34,946 nucleotides of DNA from Sulfuritalea hydrogenivorans sk43H (GCA_945870205.1 CAMBRI010000017.1:1-34946); one strand, 5' to 3'; counted from the stretch's first letter, positions 1-7,627 are shown. The notes: generated by a model not told the origin, from the sequence alone. Numbers and translations: made by a program.

Positions 1-25
1 ACCATCAACAGGAGTTTTACCGGCC

Positions 26-589
26 ATGGACATACTTCAGTACCTTGCCCCTTCGTTCGAGCATTACCTCACGCTTGAACGCGTACACCCGACCAGGACC
101 TACAGCTATGCCGCACGTGGCTATACGGGGTTGCCCGTCATCGAGGTCACACAGCATCGCCCAAAGTGCAAGATTGGCGAATCGTGGCTCTATGTTGCCG
201 CTCCAGCCACGGCACGCTTGAGTACTCTCGGTTCAGGTGAAAAGCTCTATGTTGGCGCGCAGACGCAAGACCGAATGTTCAGGGGAGATGGCATGGGAGG
301 GAGTAACTACCACCATGCCGAGATGCGCGCCGGTAAGGGCGACGACAATCCAGTCAGCTTTCTGAACACCGTCGGCAAAATAAGTATCCATCGAATTTCG
401 GCGGAAGCGATTGGCGTCATCGTGTCCAGGACTCCTGCTATGGCACCGCTTGCGAAATTGCTCCTACAACCAAGAACGTCAAGAAAGCATGTTGGCTACT
501 GGTTTGAGCAGTACATCCTTTCTCACGAACATTCGCAATGGCGCTGGAATACAGCAACCGCGGAAACGGGGATTCGCGGAATGCTTTGA
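26..589 (+). CDS. Uncharacterised protein, 187 aa
   Basis: I do not recognise this protein. It starts at an ATG about 11 nt after an AGGAG motif and has no signal peptide or membrane segment. It is soluble-looking with many aromatic and histidine residues (a GGSNYHHAE patch near residue 90) and no catalytic motif I can name. It is the first of three same-strand genes (26-1792) spaced by 48 and 102 nt that probably form one operon and end with a SRAP-like gene. The upstream context is cut by the window edge, so further operon members may precede it. Confidence 0.6.
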   Translation: MDILQYLAPSFEHYLTLERVHPTRTYSYAARGYTGLPVIEVTQHRPKCKIGESWLYVAAPATARLSTLGSGEKLYVGAQTQDRMFRGDGMGGSNYHHAEMRAGKGDDNPVSFLNTVGKISIHRISAEAIGVIVSRTPAMAPLAKLLLQPRTSRKHVGYWFEQYILSHEHSQWRWNTATAETGIRGML

Positions 590-637
590 ACTAATGCAAT
601 ACGATTGATGAAATCTTTCATCTGACAAGGAGCGAAC

Positions 638-994
638 ATGGACAACTCAGCTGTGGAAAAACGATTTGCACTGATTGCAAGTAATGGTGATGTACTCAAT
701 CCGTACATGAAAACGCAAAAGTCCACGGGACGGTACGGCTTTGCCCTGTCAAAGACTGGTGATCGGGATGCAAAGTCGGGTGGCGAGTATGTTGGAACAC
801 TAGAACAACTAGTTCGAAAGGTAGTCTTCGACGGCTACAAGGTGCGGGTCAAGACCACGAATAAACCGAATGAGCAGCGGGCAGGATCGCTAAAAATTGG
901 CGGGAGAGCGATTGTCGGCTATTGGGTCTCGGACGATTTGCGGCATTTGGTAGTTGGTGCACCTACTGCACCGAGGGAGCTTCCGAGATTCTGA
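638..994 (+). CDS. Uncharacterised protein, 118 aa
   Basis: No family is recognised. The ATG is preceded by a good ribosome binding site (AAGGAG about 6 nt upstream), which supports real translation. The protein is basic and has no membrane segment. A GGRAIVGYWVSDDLRHLVVG stretch near the C-terminus looks like a pair of beta strands. It lies between an unknown gene and a SRAP-like gene on the same strand, suggesting a common transcript, but nothing in the sequence shows a biochemical role. Confidence 0.6.
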   Translation: MDNSAVEKRFALIASNGDVLNPYMKTQKSTGRYGFALSKTGDRDAKSGGEYVGTLEQLVRKVVFDGYKVRVKTTNKPNEQRAGSLKIGGRAIVGYWVSDDLRHLVVGAPTAPRELPRF

Positions 995-1096
995 TCGACT
1001 GGAAATCAACCAGCGGCAATTCCCACATCGCAAAACTCTTGTGGACATTCGAAGAACTGGATAATATCCCAGTATCCTCAACACAGGAGACTGGTC

Positions 1097-1792
1097 GTGA
1101 CTGATTCTCTCGAACTGAACCTCACGGAAGGGCAGATCAAAGACCTATTCCCCAACTCGTATGTTGGCTCGAAGGAGCTTGCACCTGGAGTATTCCATCC
1201 CGGCGAACAAATTGGCATCGTCACGCGTAACAGTGATGGCGTTTTCAGCCAGAGCGCCCAGTGGGGGTTCATCCCCGGCCATCAGAGCGAACACTCCTTC
1301 CAGCCTCCGCATAGCCATGTGTATGCGAAGGACATTGCTCGACGTTGGACGTTCTCCAGAGCGTTTCAGTCCTGGCGCTGCCTGATCGTGGCGTCGTCCT
1401 ATGTGGTCGCCCCCGATGTTCTCGGCAGTACCACCTACTATCGCGTGCGCCATGCCGACGGGTCGCCGATGGCAATCGCGGGAGTCTATAACCCCAACAG
1501 CCACGGATGGGCATCGTCCGGCCCCTCTGCCGCAATGCTGATGGCTCCAGGACACATCCTGCTACCGGCAATGGGGCAGTGGATTCCGCAGGTGCTGGAT
1601 CGCCATGAATGGGATCAATGGTTGCGCTATGCGAACAACGTCCCGGCGGCAGTGAAGGACATGCTGAAGCCGAGGTCGGCAGAGAGAATGGAGTTCAGTA
1701 CGTTTGAGGGAGCGCCACCACCGGAAACGGTTGGGGATCGGAAGGGGCATATTCGGTTGTATTCGGCGCCAATTTCGAAGGCAGGACGTTAA
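1097..1792 (+). CDS. Divergent SRAP (HMCES/YedK-like) protein without catalytic residues
   Basis: SRAP proteins shield abasic sites in single-stranded DNA by a covalent bond through Cys2. Here the family blocks appear in order: WGFIPG (residues 56-61, usual WGLIPxW), YAKDIA (76-81, usual NARAET), FQSWRCLIVASSYV (90-103, usual RCLVPADGFYEW) and LLPAMGQWIPQVL (155-167, usual IHDRMPVIL), followed by an EWDQWL tail. The length of 231 aa is normal. The four positions that matter for catalysis differ: residue 2 is Thr rather than Cys, and the Asn, Glu and His of the other blocks are replaced. The GTG start at 1097 has a GGAG motif 7 nt upstream and no upstream MCG start exists. It may bind DNA without crosslinking, or have another role. 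The family call is by motif order only. Confidence 0.6.
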   Translation: MTDSLELNLTEGQIKDLFPNSYVGSKELAPGVFHPGEQIGIVTRNSDGVFSQSAQWGFIPGHQSEHSFQPPHSHVYAKDIARRWTFSRAFQSWRCLIVASSYVVAPDVLGSTTYYRVRHADGSPMAIAGVYNPNSHGWASSGPSAAMLMAPGHILLPAMGQWIPQVLDRHEWDQWLRYANNVPAAVKDMLKPRSAERMEFSTFEGAPPPETVGDRKGHIRLYSAPISKAGR

Positions 1793-1937
1793 TCTGTCGG
1801 AAACAATGGTAAAGATCTTGGTGTATTGGACGTTACATGTATGCTCTCGTCAAATCGGTGACATGTGAGCAGTCAATAGTGACACTCTCAACGCAAACAC
1901 CACTTCGTTGCATCCTGTTTTCTTGTTAAGGCGTCCC

Positions 1938-3065
1938 ATGTCCGATGACATCTTCAGCATCATTGCAAAAGAGATTGAGACGGGAAATACCAACACAGGA
2001 CTGTGGACGCGTGCGTTTGGCGAGTGTGATGGTGACCCAAATAGAACCAAGGCGCTCTACATTCGCCTACGACACGCTGAGCTAACTGCCGCACAATCAC
2101 CCCAAACAGTTGTACCACCACCTGGCGCCCCAATACCTTCGGATGGGCTAGGCATTCTTCGTCTTCGCTTAAAGAACAAGCTCACAGAGACAGGTAAGCA
2201 GTCGTTCTACAATCTTCTCGGCATTCCGCCTGATGTTAGCGATGCTGTTGTCGCAGCAGCGATTGTCCGATTGAACAGCCGTGCTTCCACCGGTGAAGCA
2301 CTTTCGCCAGAAATGCGTTATGCGATGGACGCGTTGGAAACCCCAGCAAAACGGGAGCAGTATGACCGACGTCTGTTTTCAATTCTGAACCCAGCACCGG
2401 TTCAGAAAGTCGAGAGTCTTCCGTTACTAGCCTTGGGTTCCAGCGATGGAATGCTTGATGGATGGAGGCGAACAAGGACTGGCCGGCTCATCCTCGTTGT
2501 GGCGAGCATGGCGTGTGTCGCCTTGTTGGTCGGCTATTTCAGCAAAGGAGCAAAGAAGTCGCCGAGTCAAACTGGCCCTGCGCTTGCGTCAAATCAACCG
2601 GGAATGAATTCGGCTGTGGCGGAACGCCAGCAACCTACACCCAGTCTGCCCGAGGACGCGCCCCAAAAGCAAAATGCCTCTGGCAATCTACCCCCGGAAG
2701 TGGTTGAACAGGCTCGGGCATTCTTAAGCGCACCTGCCCCTGAATCATTCCCAGGCATCAACCCGATGGATCGTGCAATTGCAGAAAATACATATCGCGC
2801 TCGTCGCGAGGAGAGCTTAGAGATACTCCGCATAGCAAGTGGTGTTAGCGGAAGTAACTCTGGACGAGCGTCAAAGGCAGCGCGAATGGAAGCCAAGGGC
2901 GATGCAGTAAGGGCACCGCAAACGCCAACCAATATGACTTCGTGCGATCCCGGGGGCTGCTGGGACAATCTCGGAAATCGTTACAACGGTAATGCTAACG
3001 GAACTATGTTTCGTACCGACGGCAAGATTTGCCAAAACATTGGCGGGATGGTTCAGTGCAACTGA
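1938..3065 (+). CDS. Membrane-anchored J-domain-like protein, 375 aa
   Basis: The chosen ATG at 1938 follows AAGGCG; an in-frame ATG at 1908 has no comparable site. Residues 1-50 form a small helical domain (GLWTRAFGECDGD...) of a type common at the N-terminus of proteobacterial membrane proteins. Residues about 89-146 resemble a J domain (FYNLLGIPPDV... then ALETPAKREQYDRRLF), but the HPD tripeptide needed to stimulate DnaK is absent. A transmembrane helix lies at about 184-201. A Pro/Gln-rich linker follows, ending in a four-cysteine domain (CDPGGCWDNLGNRY... CQNIGGMVQC) that would be on the far side of the membrane. This C-terminal motif occurs in many proteobacterial proteins of unknown role. 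Function is unknown; an HSP70 co-chaperone role is doubtful without HPD. Confidence 0.6.
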   Translation: MSDDIFSIIAKEIETGNTNTGLWTRAFGECDGDPNRTKALYIRLRHAELTAAQSPQTVVPPPGAPIPSDGLGILRLRLKNKLTETGKQSFYNLLGIPPDVSDAVVAAAIVRLNSRASTGEALSPEMRYAMDALETPAKREQYDRRLFSILNPAPVQKVESLPLLALGSSDGMLDGWRRTRTGRLILVVASMACVALLVGYFSKGAKKSPSQTGPALASNQPGMNSAVAERQQPTPSLPEDAPQKQNASGNLPPEVVEQARAFLSAPAPESFPGINPMDRAIAENTYRARREESLEILRIASGVSGSNSGRASKAARMEAKGDAVRAPQTPTNMTSCDPGGCWDNLGNRYNGNANGTMFRTDGKICQNIGGMVQCN

Positions 3066-3101
3066 GGCAGCCTGACCCTGCTCTGGTTGATCGCGGTGGT
3101 G

Positions 3102-3204
3102 AATGTAGGGATGTAGGGTTTGCCCCTTTTTTCTAACCCTTTCGCTAATGCGTGCGTTAAAGGAGAGAAGCTAAAAACAGGATCAAACCCTACATCCCTA
3201 CATT
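3102..3204. repeat. Perfect 21-bp inverted repeat enclosing 61 nt
   Basis: Arms at 3102-3122 and 3184-3204 are exact reverse complements; the core is AAACCCTACATCCCTACATT. Each arm itself contains two tandem CCCTACAT-type units. A 13-nt part (CAAACCCTACATC) recurs in direct orientation at 3691-3703, 15 nt before the small terminase start. The spacing is too long for an ordinary terminator. A protein-binding site for replication or packaging is possible but unproven. Confidence 0.7.
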
Positions 3205-3249
3205 GACGCCAACACCACCCGACCCCTCGGTCAGTGACAAACACACCGG

Positions 3250-3287
3250 TTTCCCATATACTGGATATAACACCAGTTATCGGGAAA
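3250..3287 (+). promoter_or_regulatory. Operator-like imperfect palindrome
   Basis: The outer arms TTTCCC/GGGAAA and inner arms ACTGG/CCAGT pair around an AT-rich centre (ATATAACA), with four mismatched bases between them. It ends 7 nt before the start codon of the zinc-ribbon gene, so a bound protein would block expression of the terminase-containing transcript. The binding protein is not known. Confidence 0.4.
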
Positions 3288-3294
3288 TGCGGCT

Positions 3295-3465
3295 ATGACC
3301 TACATTCTCTGCCCCTACTGCCACTGCTCCGCACTTGCCTCGGACTACCTGTTGTGTGACGGCCAGCGCGGCAGCCGCTTTGTTCTGTGCCCCGAGTGCG
3401 ACGCATGCATCCCCCTTCCAGCCACCGAGCATCATGAAGATTCTCCTGAGCTTGAGGCGGCTTAA
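3295..3465 (+). CDS. Small zinc-ribbon protein, 56 aa
   Basis: An ATG at 3295 opens a 56-residue frame with two CxxC pairs (CPYC at residues 6-9 and CPEC at about 32-35) plus further cysteines, a typical zinc-ribbon spacing. The C-terminus is acidic (EHHEDSPELEAA). It overlaps the start of the next gene (3434) by 32 nt in another frame and lies immediately behind an operator-like palindrome, so it is probably the first gene of a short transcript ending in the small terminase. Small zinc-ribbon proteins are common beside phage terminases, often with unknown roles. The call rests on the cysteine pattern, the position and the compact gene overlap. Confidence 0.55.
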   Translation: MTYILCPYCHCSALASDYLLCDGQRGSRFVLCPECDACIPLPATEHHEDSPELEAA

Positions 3466-3721
3466 CGGCAAGCGCCTTGCCTCTGACAGGGGCGATGTAC
3501 GCCACCGGCTGGTCGATTTTCGCCTGACCGCTGCCGATGGCTACCGCGTTGCCCGTGCTCAGTGCTGTGTCGGTGGCAGTGAGGTCGCCGTACTGTGGGA
3601 GCCGACCCTGGTTCGTGTTGATTCAGTTTCCCTTCTGTTCCAAGGCTTCGAGAAAGCCGGTGAGCAAACCGTCGTTCAGGAGTGGGTCGTCAAACCCTAC
3701 ATCGCAGGAGCAAGGCCATGA
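3434..3721 (+). CDS. Uncharacterised phage-type protein, 95 aa
   Basis: The open frame extends further upstream, but the ATG at 3434 (MKILLSLRRLNG...) is the sensible start because it overlaps the zinc-ribbon gene only slightly. No family is recognised. The sequence is mostly beta-strand-like (YRVARAQCCVGGSEVAVLWE). Its stop codon overlaps the start of the small terminase gene (ATGA at 3718-3721), implying translational coupling. The last codons contain a 13-nt copy of the repeat found at 3184-3196. Confidence 0.5.
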   Translation: MKILLSLRRLNGKRLASDRGDVRHRLVDFRLTAADGYRVARAQCCVGGSEVAVLWEPTLVRVDSVSLLFQGFEKAGEQTVVQEWVVKPYIAGARP

Positions 3722-4176
3722 CCAGTACCGCTTTATCTTCCCGCCAGAATCGCTTCGTCCAGGCCTACTGTGGGCACCTGAACGCCAGCCGTGCCGCCCG
3801 CGAGGCGGGTTATGCGGCCAGCAGCGGCGCGGACGCGGTTACGGGGCACAGGCTGCTAAGGAATGCTAAGGCTAGAAGGGCTATAGAGGCCCTACAGCGG
3901 GCTAAAGCGACCGAACTGGAGCTGGATCGAAACGCCATCATCCGGGCCATTCTGGGGGCTATAAAGACGGCTCAGGAACAGGGTGTGCCAGCCACGATGA
4001 TTCGGGGATGGGTCGAAATAGCGAAGATCACTGGCCTGGACAAGCCCGAGACGCCTTCGGCGCGGCGGAATGTGCCGCTGTCGGCGGGAGCGGAGCGCGT
4101 GAGGAACAGGTTCGAAGCGATGAGCACCGAGGAACTGCTGGAGATTCTAGCCGGGAAGGAAGCGGCTGCGGGGTAG
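3718..4176 (+). CDS. Phage terminase small subunit
   Basis: The N-terminal half matches the Terminase_2 pattern: SSRQNRFVQAYCGHLNAS, then ARAAREAGY-type helices and RLLRNAKARRAIEAL. This is the DNA-binding helix-turn-helix part that recognises the packaging site. The remaining residues form a helical oligomerisation and C-terminal region. The size (152 aa) fits the family. The ATG at 3718 overlaps the preceding stop and has GGAG upstream; an in-frame ATG at 3682 is less likely. No large terminase (ATPase/nuclease) follows. A lone small terminase is typical of phage satellites, which redirect the packaging motor of a helper phage, but may also be a relic of a deleted prophage. Confidence 0.75.
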   Translation: MTSTALSSRQNRFVQAYCGHLNASRAAREAGYAASSGADAVTGHRLLRNAKARRAIEALQRAKATELELDRNAIIRAILGAIKTAQEQGVPATMIRGWVEIAKITGLDKPETPSARRNVPLSAGAERVRNRFEAMSTEELLEILAGKEAAAG

Positions 4177-4497
4177 CGCCGGGCGCGGCTGCACTGGGGA
4201 GCACCGCTGAAATGGTGGCTTGGCTATGCCTGCAAAAGACTGATTGCGGACCTACCGCTTTTCAACTGATCCGGCGGCATCGTGCACAAAGCCGACGCTG
4301 AAGGGAAATGGAAGCGCCCATTCGCGACAACCCTCAGCTTCGCGGAAGCCGCCGTTCAAATTTCGATTTTGACTTTTCAGCCTGATGGACAGGCGTAACC
4401 GGCCAGCGATAACTTATAACTCTGAATTATCGCCCAAACATTGCTACGAACAGAACGTAGATTTCTGAGCATCCCAATTCCGCCAAATCGAGCGAAA
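4177..4497. other. Gene-free spacer between convergent genes
   Basis: No convincing gene is seen. The only open frame (to 4301, plus strand) is the out-of-frame shadow of the small terminase. A weak hairpin (GCGATAA at 4406-4412 with TTATCGC at 4427-4433, 14-nt loop) lies between the converging genes but has no clear T-run. If a large terminase was once present downstream, nothing recognisable remains. Confidence 0.4.
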
Positions 4498-5019
4498 TCA
4501 GCGATTAGACTTTTGTGCGTTTAGGAAACTGCGGCGTCCAATCATTAATTTGAAGTCATGGCCCCGTCTAATCCCCCATCGGGCGTAAAGCGTCGTGGCT
4601 GCTGCCGCAAACGGTAGTATGACTAGCCCATCCATCCAACCCGCGCCACCTATTCCTGACATCAGGAACGCTAATTCGTATTCGCCCTTTCGCCACTGAA
4701 AATAATTAAATGACAAGTCGGTCACCATCAAGCAGGAATAGGTTCCCGCCCAAGTAAGTGGCACCGAGGGTAGGTCAAATCGTCCGAACACGAGGTAAAT
4801 TATGACGAATAGGGGTAGCGCATGCGCAACAAGCCCCGGCCCGGCCCGCCCAAATTCCAAATAGACCGCCTGAATCTCAGGTCGGCCCTGAACTAGACTG
4901 AGCGCCGCGCTGAGTGTAAAAATCAGCCAGTTCACGTGCAGCTCATGCCTTTGCTTTATCAACACGAAAATACTTATCAGCGACAGACCAATGCCGATAA
5001 CAAGCGTATGCCACTGCAT
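4498..5019 (-). CDS. Small integral membrane protein in the prepilin operon, 173 aa
   Basis: Four to five hydrophobic helices are visible (for example TLVIGIGLSLISIFVLI at the N-terminus, a central AHALPLFVIIYLVFG and a late GLVILPFAAAATTLYA). The C-terminal tail is basic and probably cytoplasmic. It begins 3 nt after the stop of the prepilin-lectin gene, so the two are almost certainly co-transcribed and coupled. I do not recognise a family. It could serve assembly or anchoring of the pilin-like proteins, or immunity or signalling; nothing in the sequence decides. Confidence 0.55.
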   Translation of the reverse strand: MQWHTLVIGIGLSLISIFVLIKQRHELHVNWLIFTLSAALSLVQGRPEIQAVYLEFGRAGPGLVAHALPLFVIIYLVFGRFDLPSVPLTWAGTYSCLMVTDLSFNYFQWRKGEYELAFLMSGIGGAGWMDGLVILPFAAAATTLYARWGIRRGHDFKLMIGRRSFLNAQKSNR

Positions 5020-5022
5020 CGT

Positions 5023-6786
5023 CTAGTACGTACTAAACTGAAGCGAATTAATGTAAAGGTTTACAGTAGCGTTCGTATTGGCATTTGTCGTCGTCATGCC
5101 AAAGTAGATTGAGTCATAGGCATTGACGCTGGCTGGTGCCGGCAGGCAAGTTGTTAGGTAGGCGGTGCCAGTCGGGTAGTCTCCTTGCGTGGTACTTGCC
5201 GCTGTAGAGAGATTGGCGAGCGTTCCACAAATGGCTGAGTTAGCCGCGCAAATCGAATACTGCATAAGCCACGCACGCAGTTGAGGTGCCGCCCCCGCGC
5301 TGCAAGCTGCTGACCGGGGTTCGATCTCCATGCGTAGCAAATTACTACTTGATGAACCACTCCTCAGCCAATTCACGATATTGGGGTGAAAGCATGTCGC
5401 GCCCCAAGTTGTTGTGCGCGACGGACAAGCCGGTGCTTTCAACCCATCGTGATCAGTGCCTGCAAAAACAATACTGGAATGCGCATGCCTCGTACTTTGC
5501 GTCCCCGTTGGGTCGCTATACCCTGTGTTCCGGGTCAAATCGATCTCGACCGCGAACCGGTCAGTCGTTGCGAACGTACCTCCGCCCCACCCGATGTCAG
5601 CGCCGGTTGTGTTGCCTGTGCTGCTGCTTGATGTGCCGCAGGGGGTAGATGTTAGCGTCGATGCCCCGGACAAAATCCCAAGCACAAAACCATTCCCAAC
5701 GTCCCCGCTTGTGGGGTAGCCAAAGGTCATCACCGCCCTTAGGTTACGTTTTAGTGCTGTGCTTGGGAAGTACAGCTGTTGTTTATTCGGCCACCATAGG
5801 CAGCGCGAATAAGTCCCACTAGCCCCACCGACACGAAGCGTGTCACCGCTGGCTGTAAATGCCCCACTGCCTGAACTGGCAGCGAAACTATTCTGCCCTT
5901 CCGCAAACGTACCCATATTTGCCGTCGTTGCGGCACTTAGAGCGGTTGTCGTCGGGTCTGGTGGCTCGGGCCAATCTCTATCTTTAAGTCCGGTGCGTTC
6001 AATTAGTTCCGCTATTGCCATGTAGACAATTTGGTCATCAAAATGGTTAGCGTCGGAAGGCTCCACAGTGGTTGCGGCTTCGCGCTGATAGAACGTTAGT
6101 TGGGGATTGGCTTCAGAGTTGAACCATTCAAGGCTATTGGTCGCTGCCGATGTCATTCGCGCACCATTCGGACCCCATGATCCGTAGCCAGTTTTTCCAT
6201 GGTCAATTAGAACAAACGCAATACTCGGCAGTGATACGCCCATGTTATCAACCGTCAACCCTTTTCCAAGCATAAACTGACTCGGCGTGTGGTCGTGTGT
6301 GGTCAGACATAGTCCGGAGGTTGGCAATGTCGCTGGCGTTGGCTGCACGGTGTCGCAGTTAACCATGCTGGCTCCGTCGTCTTGCGTGAGACCCGTTACG
6401 CCGGCAAACACGCGATATGAAATCAGCCTACCCTGCGCGTTAGTTCTTGCGTCAATTGGAATATTTAGCGTGCTCCAGGGGACTACGCCAGTTGGACTGT
6501 TACATGTGGATGAACCTGTGGTTCGGTCTTCAACACCAGTCATTGCTGCGCCCGATGCGGGACAGGGTAGGCGCTTGTTCGTCGCTGCGAATACCACCAG
6601 CGCCTGCCGAATGAACTCCAGATTGTCTTTTTCTGCGCCGGCGCGCTGTACCTTGCCTTCTGCCACCTCAAGCAATTTGGCTGTTATGAAGGCCGTCACC
6701 AAAGCTAGTAGCCCGACCACCACCAGTAGCAAGGTGCCCCCGCCCTGATAACGTCCCGACCGCTTCTTAATGATTCCGTGGAGCAA
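5023..6786 (-). CDS. Prepilin-like protein with C-terminal lectin-like domain
   Basis: The N-terminus has a basic leader (KKRSGRYQ) followed by GGGTLLLVVVGLLALV, a type IV pilin-like helix that lacks the usual Glu5. The next roughly 270 residues parallel the upstream prepilin block by block: NKRLPCPASG, GVVPWSTLNIP, YRVFAGVTGLT, DHGKTGYGSW and NHFDDQIVYM. The last about 270 residues resemble a concanavalin A-like or L-type lectin fold (FAVEIDLTRN, HSSIVFAGTDHDG, YINSLQF), absent from the paralogue. No ATG starts the gene. TTG occurs at 6786 and 6840, and ATT at 6771 overlaps the stop of the upstream gene and would give an ideal short leader. None has a clear ribosome site, so coupling is likely. 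Probable role: surface adhesin assembled by host type IV pilus or type II secretion machinery. Confidence 0.6.
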   Translation of the reverse strand: MLHGIIKKRSGRYQGGGTLLLVVVGLLALVTAFITAKLLEVAEGKVQRAGAEKDNLEFIRQALVVFAATNKRLPCPASGAAMTGVEDRTTGSSTCNSPTGVVPWSTLNIPIDARTNAQGRLISYRVFAGVTGLTQDDGASMVNCDTVQPTPATLPTSGLCLTTHDHTPSQFMLGKGLTVDNMGVSLPSIAFVLIDHGKTGYGSWGPNGARMTSAATNSLEWFNSEANPQLTFYQREAATTVEPSDANHFDDQIVYMAIAELIERTGLKDRDWPEPPDPTTTALSAATTANMGTFAEGQNSFAASSGSGAFTASGDTLRVGGASGTYSRCLWWPNKQQLYFPSTALKRNLRAVMTFGYPTSGDVGNGFVLGILSGASTLTSTPCGTSSSSTGNTTGADIGWGGGTFATTDRFAVEIDLTRNTGYSDPTGTQSTRHAHSSIVFAGTDHDGLKAPACPSRTTTWGATCFHPNIVNWLRSGSSSSNLLRMEIEPRSAACSAGAAPQLRAWLMQYSICAANSAICGTLANLSTAASTTQGDYPTGTAYLTTCLPAPASVNAYDSIYFGMTTTNANTNATVNLYINSLQFSTY

Positions 6787-7627
6787 GATAGGCTCGATAC
6801 GCGACGCTGGAAATACTCGGTCGTGACACAAGATCGTCAAAATGACTTACTGAGACACCGTGGTTAACTTCATTGTCAATATACGTAGCTTGTACATCCC
6901 TGTTATTGACGTTTAACGCTTCTCTCGTTCCAGCCGCCGTGCCATTTCCGGCGCTTACAACTCCTTGGTTTGAATAGCCGCCTCCACCGTCACTCCCGTG
7001 ACTGATGATGACATAGGCTGCCCCGGTGTTGGATGCTGGGTCCATGAGAATATTGCCGGCGACATCTTCAATCCGTAGCCCCTTATTGGCAACAAATAAG
7101 GCGGGCGGAGTGCATGTCTCTAGATCGCCACTTGTGCAGTTCGAGTCACACGCCTGGGTCGTTGGTACTGCCACAGTACCCCTTCCGGCAGGGTCGCACG
7201 ATGACATATTCATGCCATTTGCAATTGTTAGCCCATTAGCCGCCGAGAAAACTCGGTACGTTAGGCGTGTATTCCACCCGTCTTCGGCTTCTACCTCCGG
7301 AATGCCTAACGTCACCCAAGGGACTACCCCATCGTTTTGATTAAGGGTGCATTCACCGGCTGCTGCCGGCAAACTTACACCGGCACCCGCCGCACCGGTC
7401 GCAATCGTTCCGTCAGCCGGACAAGGCAGGCGTCCATTCGTTGAAACGAACAGCGCGAGAGCGGCATCCACGGCCTGTATGCTGCTTCGCGTCATTTCAC
7501 GGGATTTGTTGCTTAGAAACACAGAACTTGCGCCCATGAAGAACGACATCAATAGGCCAAAAATCACCAAGACCACCGCCATCTCGATCAAGGAAAAGCC
7601 TCGCTGAAATCGCAGTATTCCGTTCAT
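6767..7627 (-). CDS. Type IV prepilin / pseudopilin-like protein, 286 aa
   Basis: The N-terminus MNGILRFQRG|FSLIEMAVVLVIFG is a classic class III prepilin signal: a short basic leader, Gly before the cleavage point, Phe at +1 and Glu at +5, then a hydrophobic helix used both for membrane insertion and fibre packing. The C-terminal globular part has the NGRLPCPADG and GVVPWVTLGIP blocks and several cysteines likely to form disulphides. Processing needs a prepilin peptidase and assembly ATPase, none of which is encoded in the window, so host machinery is presumed. It is the first gene of a minus-strand trio with the prepilin-lectin gene and a small membrane protein. The start ATG has no clear ribosome site. 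Confidence 0.75.
   Translation of the reverse strand: MNGILRFQRGFSLIEMAVVLVIFGLLMSFFMGASSVFLSNKSREMTRSSIQAVDAALALFVSTNGRLPCPADGTIATGAAGAGVSLPAAAGECTLNQNDGVVPWVTLGIPEVEAEDGWNTRLTYRVFSAANGLTIANGMNMSSCDPAGRGTVAVPTTQACDSNCTSGDLETCTPPALFVANKGLRIEDVAGNILMDPASNTGAAYVIISHGSDGGGGYSNQGVVSAGNGTAAGTREALNVNNRDVQATYIDNEVNHGVSVSHFDDLVSRPSISSVAYRAYLAPRNH

Noticed and set aside
4008-4301. Possible large terminase fragment after the small terminase
   Set aside because: The frame is a shadow of the small terminase gene and shows no Walker or nuclease motif.
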